A stretch of 40,974 nt of DNA. Source: Azospirillum sp. B4. Its GTDB lineage: Bacteria > Pseudomonadota > Alphaproteobacteria > Azospirillales > Azospirillaceae. Each line of letters starts with the position of its first letter. Position 1 is the stretch's first letter. Where the stretch lies: NCBI RefSeq assembly GCF_000333275.1, contig NZ_BACU01000023.1, forward strand, positions 1-40,974, read 5' to 3'. The notes under the pieces were generated by a model that was given only the letters and a program-made list of their open reading frames with translations, ran no database searches and was not told where the DNA came from. Positions 25,615 through 33,820 of this stretch are shown in pieces. The position numbers and the translations under genes were made by a program.

Positions 25615-25810
25615 GCAATATTGCCGCACGGCCGCCTTACTTTCCCTTTAGGGTCACCCCCAAAGGGCCGCCCGGCCTTGGACCCCAGGGGCCACACTCC
25701 TCTGGACCGTGGGCGGCGGCACCCAGATATGGTAGGAATTCTGCCAACAACCTCAAAGGATGGCTCGGCTGGGCGATACGCCCCCGAGGGATGACAGAAG
25801 GATGGAGACG

Positions 25811-26488
25811 ATGATGGATCGGCGGCAGGTGTTGGCGGGCGCGGCGGCGGGCCTGGCGCTGGGCGCGGCCGTGCCGGCGCGGGCGGAGGTGACGGAGGCG
25901 CAACTGATGGTGGAGCGCGCGCGCCTGACCGCCATGACCCTGCTGGGTGACCCGCAATACGCGCCGCTGAAGAACCTGTTGGGCCGGGCCAAGGGCGTGC
26001 TGATCCTGCCCAACGTCATCCAGGCCGGCTTTTTCCTGGGCGGGGGGGGCGGCACCGGCGTGCTGGTGGCCAAGGGCAGCGACGGGTCGTGGAGCGGCCC
26101 CGCCTTCTACACCATGGCCGAGGCCAGCTTCGGCCTGCAGTTCGGCGGCCAGCAGGCGCAGATGATGCTGGTGATCATGACCGACAAGGGCCTGAACGCC
26201 GTCATGGACCGCAGCGTGAAACTGGGCGCCGACGCCAAGGTGGCGGTGGGCGAGCTGGGCACCCAGGTGGGTGCCGGCTATGGCGTGGGCATGGACGCCG
26301 ACATGTACGTCTATGCCAAGACCAGCGGCCTGTTCGGCGGCCTGGCCGTCGACGGCTCCGTCATCACGCCGCGCAAGGAATGGAACGACATCTTCTACGG
26401 CCAGCAGACGACGCCCGAGCAAATCCTGCTGGACCGCGCCTTCTTCCGACCGGAAGCGCAGGCGCTGGCGGCTGTTCTCAGCCAGTAG
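25811..26488 (+). CDS. SYLF/YSC84 lipid-binding domain protein, exported
   Basis: The 225-residue protein opens with an export signal MDRRQVLAGAAAGLALGAAV then PARA, with an Arg pair before the hydrophobic stretch that could suit Tat or Sec, and continues as a single SYLF (DUF500/YSC84) domain: AKGVLILPNVIQAGFFLGGG, GTGVLVAK, WSGPAFYTMAEASFGLQFGG, LVIMTDKGLNAVMD, and AYVY-like MYVYAKTSGLFGGLAVDGSV. SYLF domains bind phosphoinositides in eukaryotes; bacterial exported members have no settled role. Three ATGs lie close together (25802, 25811, 25814); GGAG at 25804-25807 suits the last two. The 3' end overlaps the convergent Rieske gene by 11 bases. Confidence 0.88.
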   Translation: MMDRRQVLAGAAAGLALGAAVPARAEVTEAQLMVERARLTAMTLLGDPQYAPLKNLLGRAKGVLILPNVIQAGFFLGGGGGTGVLVAKGSDGSWSGPAFYTMAEASFGLQFGGQQAQMMLVIMTDKGLNAVMDRSVKLGADAKVAVGELGTQVGAGYGVGMDADMYVYAKTSGLFGGLAVDGSVITPRKEWNDIFYGQQTTPEQILLDRAFFRPEAQALAAVLSQ

Positions 26489-26837
26489 ACCCCTCAAAGT
26501 CTGGGTATATGGTGCCGTCTTCGATCCGCACGGCCACGGGGCTCAGGCTGCGGCCGGCGCAAGGGCCGTGGATGCAGAAGCCGTCCTCCACCCGGAACAG
26601 GGCGCCGTGGGTGGCGCACTGCAGGTGCCTGCCGTCGGCGCTCATGAACCGGTCGGGTGTCCAGTCCAGGGTGGTGCCGACATGGGGGCAACGGTTGCGG
26701 TAGGCGAAGGCCGCGTCGCCCCGCCGGGCCACCAGGATATCCTCCCGCGCCGGGCCGGCGCCCCAGCTGATCCCCTTGGCCTGGCCGTCGGGGATGTCGC
26801 TGAGACGGCACAGGGGCGCGGGGGACTGGTCAGGCAT
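26478..26837 (-). CDS. Rieske [2Fe-2S] domain protein
   Basis: This is a 119-residue single-domain Rieske ferredoxin-like protein. The cluster ligands are C50 and H52 (RNRCPHVGTTLDW) and C74 and H77 (LQCATHGALF), followed by the GFCIHGPCAGRSL segment common in this subfamily, which carries two further cysteines. There is no signal peptide or membrane helix, so it is cytoplasmic and might deliver electrons to an oxygenase or other partner that is not in the window. The ATG at 26837 overlaps the end of the EVE gene by 8 bases, implying coupling; a GTG at 26855 is the alternative start. It converges with the SYLF gene. Confidence 0.88.
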   Translation of the reverse strand: MPDQSPAPLCRLSDIPDGQAKGISWGAGPAREDILVARRGDAAFAYRNRCPHVGTTLDWTPDRFMSADGRHLQCATHGALFRVEDGFCIHGPCAGRSLSPVAVRIEDGTIYPDFEGSTG

Positions 26838-27243
26838 CGACGCCCATGCGTTCACAGGCGCCCTTCCATTCCGCGTCCGTGATGGGGCAGACGGACAGGC
26901 GGGACTGGCGGACCAGCGCCATGCTGGACAGGTCGGGGTCCGCCTTGATGTCCTTCAGGGTGAGGGGCGTCTTCACCGGCGCCACCGGCTTCAGGTCCAC
27001 CATGACGAAGCGGCCGCTCTCATCCGATGGGTCGGGGTAGGCCTCGCGCACCACCTCGGCGATGCCCACGATCTCCAGCCCCTCGTTGGAGTGATAGAAG
27101 AAAGCGCGGTCGCCCACCTTCATGGCCTTCAGATTGTTGGCCGCCTGGTAGTTGCGCACGCCGTCCCAATGGGTGCGGCCATCGGCCACGAACTTGTCCC
27201 AGGAATATTTGAAGGGTTCCGACTTCACCAGCCAGTAGGACAT
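26830..27243 (-). CDS. EVE domain protein
   Basis: The 137-residue protein is a single EVE domain (PUA-like fold): MSYWLVKSEPFKYSWD, WDGVRNYQAANNLKAMKVGD, AFFYHSNEGLEIVGIAEVV and VMVDLKPVAPVKTPLTLKDI are all typical. EVE domains are thought to recognise modified bases in nucleic acids; the cellular target of this common stand-alone alphaproteobacterial form is unknown. It lies in the order gpsA, YciI, EVE, Rieske on the minus strand, a neighbourhood seen in many alphaproteobacteria; an intergenic repeat (copy D) lies just upstream. Confidence 0.92.
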   Translation of the reverse strand: MSYWLVKSEPFKYSWDKFVADGRTHWDGVRNYQAANNLKAMKVGDRAFFYHSNEGLEIVGIAEVVREAYPDPSDESGRFVMVDLKPVAPVKTPLTLKDIKADPDLSSMALVRQSRLSVCPITDAEWKGACERMGVDA

Positions 27244-27264
27244 GTTTGGTTCCTTGATCGTGTT

Positions 27265-27366
27265 CCCTCAGGCGCCGGGCGCGGCCATCCGGCCGCTTGG
27301 CTTGTCCTCGATTTCCAGTCCGCCTTCGGCTCCCCAGAAATCTCCGGCGCCCGCAGTCGCGGGCTA
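27265..27366 (-). repeat. Dispersed structured intergenic repeat, copy D
   Basis: Read on the minus strand it opens TTTAGCCCGCGACTGCGGGC, identical to the first hairpin of copy A, continues GCCGGAGATTTCTGGGGAGC and GCGGACTGGAAATCGAGGAC, and ends GCGGCCGGATGGCCGC, a second perfect 6-bp hairpin with a GGAT loop, then GCGCCCGGCGCCTGAGGG. It lies between the YciI stop and the EVE start within a same-strand gene run, so it would be transcribed and could affect mRNA processing. Confidence 0.8.
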
Positions 27367-27394
27367 AAAAACGGGGAGGTTGACGGCGCGGGTG

Positions 27395-27676
27395 TCAGGC
27401 CTTCGGGTAGACGACGCGGAAGGGCTTGATCGTTACGGATTCGAATAGACCGGCCTGAGTGTATGGGTCGGCGTCGGCGAAGGCCTGGGCGGCGGTCTCG
27501 TCGGGGAATTCCACGACCAGCAGGCTGCCCGTGGGCTTGCCCTCGACGTCCAGCAGGGGGCCGGCGACGACGATGTGGTCAACCTGGGTGTCCAGGTATT
27601 CCAGGTGGCGCGGGCGGGTGGCCAGGCGCAGATCCAGGTGGCCGGGCTTGTCGGTGCAGGTGATGGCGAAGTGCAT
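27395..27676 (-). CDS. YciI family protein
   Basis: The 93-residue protein is a dimeric alpha/beta-barrel ferredoxin-like YciI domain: MHFAITCTDKPGHLDLRLAT, RPRHLEYLDTQ with the conserved His (and Asp) of the putative active site, and ADPYTQAGLFESVTIKPFRV. The family's biochemical role is not established. It starts 24 bases after the gpsA stop on the same strand, so the two are probably cotranscribed, as they commonly are in alphaproteobacteria. Confidence 0.92.
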   Translation of the reverse strand: MHFAITCTDKPGHLDLRLATRPRHLEYLDTQVDHIVVAGPLLDVEGKPTGSLLVVEFPDETAAQAFADADPYTQAGLFESVTIKPFRVVYPKA

Positions 27677-27700
27677 GGGAAACGGCTCTCCGGTGAAAGG

Positions 27701-28693
27701 TCACACGCCCTCGGGCTTGAGGGGGCGTGACAGCAGGGACTGGATGGTGGCGTTGACGTCGGCGCCCTGGTTCAGGATGGCGTCCACCGCCTGGCAGATG
27801 GGCATGTCCACGCCGCGCCGCGCCGCCAGGCGCACCACGGCCTCGGCGGTGTAGACACCTTCCGCCACGGAGTTGCGGCCGGCCAGGATGGTGGCCAGGG
27901 GCTGCCCCTGGCCCAGGGCGTGGCCCAGCGACATGTTGCGCGACTGCAGGCTGCCGCAGGTCAAGGTCAGGTCCCCCAGTCCGGACAGGCCCATGAAGGT
28001 CTCCGGCCGGGCGCCCAGCGACTGGCCCAGGCGGGCGATCTCCGCCAGGCCGCGGGTGATCAGGGCGGCGCGGGCGTTGTCGCCCAGGGCGCGACCAGCG
28101 ACGATGCCGCAGGCGATGGCCAGCACGTTCTTCACCGCCCCGCCGATCTCCGCCCCCACCAGGTCGTCGCTGGCATAGGGGCGGAAGGTCAGGCTGCCCA
28201 GGGCCTGGGCCAGGCGCTGGCCGATATCGGCATCGCGGCAGGCCAGGGTGACGGCGGTGGGCAGGCCCCGCGCCACCTCCGCCGCGAAGGTGGGACCGGA
28301 CAGCACGGCCAGCGGCGTGTCCGGCAGTTCACCCGCCGCCACCTCGGTCATCAGGCCGCCGGTGGCGATCTCGATGCCCTTGGCGCACAGCACAACGGGC
28401 GTGCCGGCGGCCAGCAGGGGCTTCAGCCTCGCCGTGGTGGCACGGATGTGCTGCGCCGGCGTCACCAGCAGCACGGCGTCGGCCGCCGCCGCCTCGCCCA
28501 AGTCGCCGGTGGCGCGGATGGCGGGGTCCAAGGGGACACCCGCCAGGAAGGGCGTGTTCTCGTGGCCACCGTTGATGGCGGCCACCACCTCGGGCTCACG
28601 CGCCCACAGGGTCACGTCGCGCCCGGCGCGCCGGGCGGCCATGGCCAGCGCCGTGCCCCAGGCGCCCGCGCCGATGACACCGATCCGCCGCAT
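27701..28693 (-). CDS. gpsA: Glycerol-3-phosphate dehydrogenase [NAD(P)+]
   Basis: GpsA reduces dihydroxyacetone phosphate to sn-glycerol 3-phosphate for phospholipid synthesis. The 330-residue protein begins [20 protein letters not shown] (Rossmann nucleotide-binding loop) and has [18 protein letters not shown], the catalytic-Lys region [15 protein letters not shown] and [14 protein letters not shown]. The ATG at 28693 is chosen because GAGGGGA lies 6 bases upstream; a second ATG two codons earlier would abut it. The much longer frame extending to 29050 runs antisense to the amidohydrolase gene and is not real. Confidence 0.95.
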   Translation of the reverse strand: MRRIGVIGAGAWGTALAMAARRAGRDVTLWAREPEVVAAINGGHENTPFLAGVPLDPAIRATGDLGEAAAADAVLLVTPAQHIRATTARLKPLLAAGTPVVLCAKGIEIATGGLMTEVAAGELPDTPLAVLSGPTFAAEVARGLPTAVTLACRDADIGQRLAQALGSLTFRPYASDDLVGAEIGGAVKNVLAIACGIVAGRALGDNARAALITRGLAEIARLGQSLGARPETFMGLSGLGDLTLTCGSLQSRNMSLGHALGQGQPLATILAGRNSVAEGVYTAEAVVRLAARRGVDMPICQAVDAILNQGADVNATIQSLLSRPLKPEGV

Positions 28694-28874
28694 TGCCATT
28701 CCCCTCACCGTTTGCCCATACCCGTCACCAGGGCTTTGGCTTACCCCGGATGCCCTGCGGTCCGCAACGGTCCGGTGGCGGCGGGCGGGGGGCGATGGTA
28801 CGGTTGCGGCAAGCCGTCGGGCCTGTGACCGGCGGAAGAACAGGGACATGCTTTCAGAATAAGGGGATGCCGAA

Positions 28875-30260
28875 ATGGCTGTTGGTTTCTCGATGACGGC
28901 GGGTCGCCGTACCCGTCGCGCTGTCCATTCCTTTGCCCTGCTGGCCGGCTGCGCGCTGGCCCCTCTCGCCGCCCAGGCGCAGGACGCGGCACCGGCGGCC
29001 AAGCCCGTGGTGCTGCACTGCCCGGCGCTGCTGGATTCGGTGGCCGGCAAGATGCTGGGCCAGAGCAGCGTGGTCGTCCAAGGTGACCGCGTGACCGAGG
29101 TGGCCGCCGGCTATGTCACCCGGCCGGATGCCGAGGTGGTGGAACTGCCGGCGGGCGACACTTGCCTGCCCGGCCTGATCGACGCCCATGTCCACATCAG
29201 CATGGAATTCACGCCCACCATCTATAGCGACATGCTGCATTTCAACCAGGCGGACTGGGTGGTGCGCAGCACCGTGTGGGCCAAGCGCACCCTGCTGGGC
29301 GGCTTCACCACCGTCCGCAACCTGGGCGACAGCCATTATGAGACGGTGGCCCTGCGCGACCAGATCACCAAGGGTTGGGTCGCCGGCCCGCGCATCCTGA
29401 CGGCCGGCCCGGCCATCGGCTCCACCGGCGGCCATGCCGACGATGGGGACGGCCTGCGCATGGACCTGCAGCCGGATGTCGGCGCGCACGACAGCATCAT
29501 CAACGGCACGGCCGACGCCTGGAAGGCGGTGCGGGAGCATTACAAGCAGAACGTCGACACCATCAAGATCATGACCACCGGCGGCGTGCTGGATCTGTCG
29601 GGCAGCGTCGACAACAGCCAGTTGACGGAGGAGGAGACCAAGGCTCTGGTCGCCGCCGCGCATGAGTACGGCTACATCGTCGGCGTCCATGCCCACGGAG
29701 CGGAGGGCATCCGCCGCGCCGTCGTCGCCGGCGCCGACAGCATCGAGCATGGCACCTTCATGGACGCCCAGGACATGAAGCTGATGAAGGAGCACGGCAC
29801 CTATTACGTGCCCACCATCTATACCGGCACCTATGTGACGGAGAAGGCCAAGGGCAACCCCCACGCCTATCCGCCGGCGGTTCAGGCCAAGGCCCTGATG
29901 GTCGGGCCGCAGCTGATGAAAACGGTGGGCGACGCCTACAAGGCCGGGGTCAAGTTCGCCTACGGCACCGATGCCGGCGTCTTCCCGCACGGGACAACTG
30001 GAAGGACTTCCCCTGCTGGTCCAGTGGGGCATGCCGGCGATGTACACCCTGCAGATGGCCACCATCAACGCGGCCACCCTGCTGAAGAAGGACAAGGACA
30101 TCGGCAGCATCGCCGCCCGGAAATACGCCGACATCGTCGCCGTGCCCGGCGATCCGACCAAGGACATCACCTGATGGGCAAGGTCGACTTCGTGATGAAG
30201 GGCGGCGTCGTCTTCAAGAAGGGCGGGGCAGAACAGGTGTTCACCAGCACGGCGCATTGA
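28875..30260 (+). pseudogene. Metal-dependent amidohydrolase, reading frame disrupted near the C-terminus
   Basis: A 461-codon open frame encodes an exported amidohydrolase related to Xaa-Pro dipeptidase/imidazolonepropionase-like enzymes. It has a signal peptide (about 1-36, cleaved near AAQAQ), metal ligands H105 and H107 (LIDAHVHIS), K231 (TIKIMTTGG), H272/H274, H292 (IEHGTF) and D366 (YGTDAGVFPHG). After residue 373 the frame turns to Arg/His-rich nonsense for about 59 residues, then regains family sequence at LMGKVDFVMKGGVVFKKGG. The missing part is present in the other plus frames: DNWKDF at 29993-30010 and PLLVQWGMPAMYTLQMAT through GDPTKDIT up to 30171. Three single-base losses in G/C runs, or an insertion plus a loss, explain it. 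Sequencing error cannot be excluded. A good AAGGGGA precedes the ATG. Confidence 0.7.
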
Positions 30261-30318
30261 GGCGCATGGCCCCTGGCTGGAGACGGGCGGGGGCGTCTCG
30301 TACCGCGGAGCCCCCGCT

Positions 30319-30768
30319 CTAATGGGACTCCGCTTCGGGCCAGAACTGGGTGTCCATGATCTGCTCGAACGTCCAGGGGCACGTCGTGGGAAACGTCGTT
30401 TCCGGTAAACCCGTTTCCAGGCTGGCTTCACCAATGGCCTTGCGGTAAGCGCGGGTCATGGCTTCGGGCAGATGCGCTTTCAGGCTGGGGTTATCGGCCA
30501 GGTGGTCCGTAATGTCGAGGCGCTGGTTGCGGATCGTTGTGCGCCATGATGCGCCCTGAAGCAGAGGCTGGAACCGCCACTTCAGCAGATGCAGGAGCAG
30601 GACCGTAAGCCGGCTGACGAGCTCACGCTTTTCGGTCTTGCCCATGCTCTCGATCTCCTCGGCGATATGCGCGATGTCGGCCGCCGCCAGCTTACCGGCA
30701 CGGAGCAAGGCCGCCTGCTCATTGGCCCAGGCGTAAAAATCTCGATCGTACAGGCTGGAATCGCTCAT
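30319..30768 (-). CDS. DUF29 family protein
   Basis: The 149-residue protein matches DUF29: it begins SSLYDRDFYAWANEQAALLR, has the acidic helix ADIAHIAEEIESMGKTEKRE followed by LVSRLTVLLLHLLKWRFQP and SWRTTIRNQR, and ends with TTCPWTFEQIMDTQFWP, the usual C-terminal motif. DUF29 proteins are common, often multi-copy, in cyanobacteria and alphaproteobacteria and have no known function. It sits with the amidohydrolase between gpsA and tsaD, and may have entered with it or separately. Confidence 0.9.
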   Translation of the reverse strand: MSDSSLYDRDFYAWANEQAALLRAGKLAAADIAHIAEEIESMGKTEKRELVSRLTVLLLHLLKWRFQPLLQGASWRTTIRNQRLDITDHLADNPSLKAHLPEAMTRAYRKAIGEASLETGLPETTFPTTCPWTFEQIMDTQFWPEAESH

Positions 30769-30859
30769 GGTTATGCCTTCTCAAGGCGGCAAGCTTCAGA
30801 GGTCCGGATATTAGACACTCAAGCCCGCTGAGCCGCAACCTTGGGCGCCGAGCGACCCT

Positions 30860-31930
30860 TCACGCCTTAACCCCCGCGAACTTCATCGGCTTCGCGTTGG
30901 GGTCCAGCGGCCAACGGGGGCGGGGGGCGAAGTCCAGGCCGTCGGTCTGGCCCAGACGGAAGCGCTCCAGCCCCGCCCAGGCGATCATGGCGGCGTTGTC
31001 GGTGCATAGCGCCAGGGGCGGGGCGGTGAAGATCAGGCCGCGCTTGGCGGCCAGCTTGGCCAATTGCTCCCGCAGGTATGTGTTGGCGGCGACACCGCCG
31101 GCCACCACCAGGTGCCTGCCCCCACCGTGTTCATTGGCCGGATGCCGCTCCTTGAAGGCCTTGATGGCGCGGTCGCAGCGGTCCAGCAGCGACTGGCCCA
31201 CGGCGTGGTGGAAGGCGGCGGCGAGGTCCGCCACATCCGCCGGCGTGGGCGCGCCCAGCTGTTCCACATGCCGGCGCACGGCGGTCTTGAGGCCGGAGAA
31301 GGAGAAGTCGCAGTCCGGCCGCCCCTTCATCGGCGCCGGCAGGTCGAACCGGCCGGGGTTGGTGGCACCTTGCGCCGCCTTTTCCAGCAGCGGGCCGCCG
31401 GGATAGCCCAGGCCCAGCAGCTTGGCCGTCTTGTCGAAGGCTTCGCCCACCGCGTCGTCGATGGTGGTGCCCAGGCGGCGGTACTGGCCCACACCCTCCA
31501 CCTCCAGCAACTGGCAATGCCCGCCCGACACCAGCAACAGTAGATAGGGGAAGGCCACGTCGTCGGTCAGGCGCGCCGTCAGGGCGTGGCCTTCCAGGTG
31601 GTTCACGGCGACGAAGGGCAGGCCGCGCGCCGCCGCCATGGCCTTGGCCGTCATGACACCGACGATGACACCGCCGATCAGGCCGGGACCGCCGGTGGCG
31701 GCGATGGCGTCGACCTGGCCCAGATCCAGTTGGGCCTCCTCCAGCGCCTGGCGGATCAGGCCGTCCAGGTAATGCAGGTGGGCGCGGGCCGCCACCTCCG
31801 GCACCACGCCGCCATAGGGGCGGTGCTCATCCAGCTGCGACAGCACGACGTTGGCGCGGATGGTCCGCGCGTCATCGACGATGGCGCAGGCGGTTTCATC
31901 ACAGCTGGTCTCGATACCCAGGACGATCAT
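30860..31930 (-). CDS. tsaD: tRNA N6-threonylcarbamoyladenosine transferase subunit TsaD
   Basis: TsaD transfers the threonylcarbamoyl group to A37 of ANN-decoding tRNAs, working with TsaB, TsaE and TsaC. The 356-residue protein begins [20 protein letters not shown], has the ligand-binding [13 protein letters not shown], the iron-binding histidines H111 and H115 (NHLEGHAL), [19 protein letters not shown] and [12 protein letters not shown]. The ATG at 31930 is preferred over a GTG one codon earlier. It is divergent from hemC, with 126 bases between the starts. tsaB and tsaE are not in the window. Confidence 0.96.
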   Translation of the reverse strand: MIVLGIETSCDETACAIVDDARTIRANVVLSQLDEHRPYGGVVPEVAARAHLHYLDGLIRQALEEAQLDLGQVDAIAATGGPGLIGGVIVGVMTAKAMAAARGLPFVAVNHLEGHALTARLTDDVAFPYLLLLVSGGHCQLLEVEGVGQYRRLGTTIDDAVGEAFDKTAKLLGLGYPGGPLLEKAAQGATNPGRFDLPAPMKGRPDCDFSFSGLKTAVRRHVEQLGAPTPADVADLAAAFHHAVGQSLLDRCDRAIKAFKERHPANEHGGGRHLVVAGGVAANTYLREQLAKLAAKRGLIFTAPPLALCTDNAAMIAWAGLERFRLGQTDGLDFAPRPRWPLDPNAKPMKFAGVKA

Positions 31931-32056
31931 CACTCAAAACCTTCGGGCCAATTCCGGCGGTGGCCGGGCTTAAGCCATATCAAATCGGCATCATTTCCGC
32001 CGTTGTCACCGACCGGGCCCTTTCCCGCAACCGCAAAGGGGGATAGACAGGCAGGC

Positions 32057-33016
32057 ATGACGACCGCGACGCCCTCCCATACTTCCATTGCTCCCCTGCG
32101 TATTGGTACCCGGGGCAGCCCCTTGGCCTTGGCCCAGGCGCATGAGACGCGCGACCGGCTGGGCGCGGCCCACCCGCACCTGGCCGAACCGGGCGCCATC
32201 GAGATCGTCGTCATCAAGACGACGGGCGACCGCATCCTGGACCGCACCCTGGCGGAGGCCGGCGGCAAGGGCCTGTTCACCAAGGAGATCGAGGACGCCT
32301 TGTTGGCGGGTGAGGTCGACCTGGCCGTCCATTCCATGAAGGACGTGCCCACGGTGCTGCCCGACGGCCTGGGCATCACCTGCCTGCTGCCGCGCGAGGA
32401 TCCGCGCGACGCCTGGTTCAGCCGCTCCGGCGCCGGCCTGCTGGACCTTCCCGCCGGCGCCGTCGTCGGCACCGCCAGCCTGCGCCGCCAGGCTCAGGTC
32501 CTGGCCCGCCGTCCGGACCTGACCGTGGTGCCCCTGCGCGGCAATGTCCAGACCCGCCTGCGCAAACTGGCGGAGGGGGAGGTGGACGCGACCCTTCTGG
32601 CCATGGCCGGCCTGCGCCGCCTGGATCTGGCCGACCGGGTGACGGCGGTGCTGGAGGCCGAAATGATGCTGCCCGCCGTGGCCCAGGGCGCCATCGGCAT
32701 CGAGACGCGGCTGGACGATGACGTCACCCGCGCCCTGCTGGCGCCGCTGAACTGCGCTGAGACCGCGTTGCGCGTGACGGCGGAGCGCGGGGTGCTGACG
32801 GCGCTGGACGGCTCCTGCCGCACCCCCATCGCCGCGCTTGCCCGCGTGCTGCCCGATGGTGAGATGGATTTGGAAGCGATGGCGCTCAGCCCCGATGGGC
32901 GCACCATCGTCACCACCAGCCGCCGGTTCCCGGCGGCGCAGGCGCTGGCCGCCGGGCTGGACGCGGGCCAGGAACTGAAAGATCGCCTGCCCGCCGGCAT
33001 CTTCACCGTTTCTTGA
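32057..33016 (+). CDS. hemC: Hydroxymethylbilane synthase (porphobilinogen deaminase)
   Basis: HemC condenses four porphobilinogens to hydroxymethylbilane for heme and cobalamin. The 319-residue protein has RIGTRGSPLALAQA at the start, KGLFTKEIEDALL, DLAVHSMKDVPT, ASLRRQAQ and VPLRGNVQTRL in the catalytic cleft, and C254 in LDGSCRTPIAAL, the attachment point of the dipyrromethane cofactor. The ATG at 32057 was chosen over the upstream open frame, which overlaps tsaD on the other strand. hemD starts 21 bases after the stop, then mic60, hemY and a CbiB-like gene, all on the plus strand, probably one operon. Confidence 0.96.
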   Translation: MTTATPSHTSIAPLRIGTRGSPLALAQAHETRDRLGAAHPHLAEPGAIEIVVIKTTGDRILDRTLAEAGGKGLFTKEIEDALLAGEVDLAVHSMKDVPTVLPDGLGITCLLPREDPRDAWFSRSGAGLLDLPAGAVVGTASLRRQAQVLARRPDLTVVPLRGNVQTRLRKLAEGEVDATLLAMAGLRRLDLADRVTAVLEAEMMLPAVAQGAIGIETRLDDDVTRALLAPLNCAETALRVTAERGVLTALDGSCRTPIAALARVLPDGEMDLEAMALSPDGRTIVTTSRRFPAAQALAAGLDAGQELKDRLPAGIFTVS

Positions 33017-33037
33017 AGCGGGAGGCGGGCGCCACCC

Positions 33038-33778
33038 ATGGCCACCGTCCTCGTCACCCGCCCGCAGCCGGAGGCCGACCGCACGGCGGCGGCCGTCGCC
33101 GCGTTGGGCCATGACGTCCTGGTCGATCCGCTGATGACCATCCAGGACCTGGACGTCGCCTTGCCGCCGCCGCAGGCGGTGCAGGCCATCCTGGTCACCA
33201 GTGTCAACGGCGTACGGGCGCTGACGCGGCTTGGTGGTGACCGTACGCTTCCCCCATATGCATGTCCCCTGTACGCGGTCGGGGACCGCACGGCCGCCGC
33301 CGCGCGGGATCTGGGCTTCATCCAGGTGCGCTCGGCCGCCGGTGACGTCGGGGATCTGGTTCGGCTGGTGGCGGCCGAGGCCCAGGTGGATGGCGGCCTG
33401 CTGCTGCACGCGGCTGGGGAGGATGTGGCTGGCGATCCGGCGGGCGCGTTGGCGGCCCAGGGCTTCGCCACGCGGCGCCTGGCGCTCTACCGCGCCGTGG
33501 CGGCGGACGCCCTGCTGCCCGGCATCCGTGATGCTCTGGCGGCGGGGACGGTCAGCCATGTCCTGCTTTTTTCTCCCCGGTCGGCACGTACGTTTGTTAA
33601 CCTTGCGGTACGGAACGGCATCGATTTGACCGCCGTTTCAGCCCTGTGCCTCAGCCCGGCGGTGGCGGGCGCCCTGGGCGAGGGTGACGGCGGAAGTCCC
33701 TTCCGCCACGTGGCAGTCGCCGCCCACCCGGATCAGGCGGCCCTTCTGGACCTGCTGGCGCTGGCGCCCGGTGTCTAG
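33038..33778 (+). CDS. hemD: Uroporphyrinogen-III synthase
   Basis: HemD cyclises hydroxymethylbilane to uroporphyrinogen III, inverting ring D. The family is poorly conserved, but the 246-residue length, the N-terminal VLVTRPQPEADRTAAAVAAL, AILVTSVNGVRAL, YAVGDRTAAAARDLG, LLLHAAGEDVAGD, ALYRAV and VLLFSPRSARTFVNL all fit, and it directly follows hemC. A GGGAGG ribosome binding site lies 12 or so bases before the ATG. The product is cytosolic. Confidence 0.93.
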   Translation: MATVLVTRPQPEADRTAAAVAALGHDVLVDPLMTIQDLDVALPPPQAVQAILVTSVNGVRALTRLGGDRTLPPYACPLYAVGDRTAAAARDLGFIQVRSAAGDVGDLVRLVAAEAQVDGGLLLHAAGEDVAGDPAGALAAQGFATRRLALYRAVAADALLPGIRDALAAGTVSHVLLFSPRSARTFVNLAVRNGIDLTAVSALCLSPAVAGALGEGDGGSPFRHVAVAAHPDQAALLDLLALAPGV

Positions 33779-33820
33779 CGGGCCGGCAAGACGCGTTATC
33801 AAGGATGAAAGGATCGCCGT

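Noticed and set aside
25615-25667. GCAATATTGC palindrome and a CCCTTT...AAAGGG hairpin after cobC
   Set aside because: Both are short; the hairpin is imperfect and has no T-run. It may be a weak terminator but the evidence is too thin to list.
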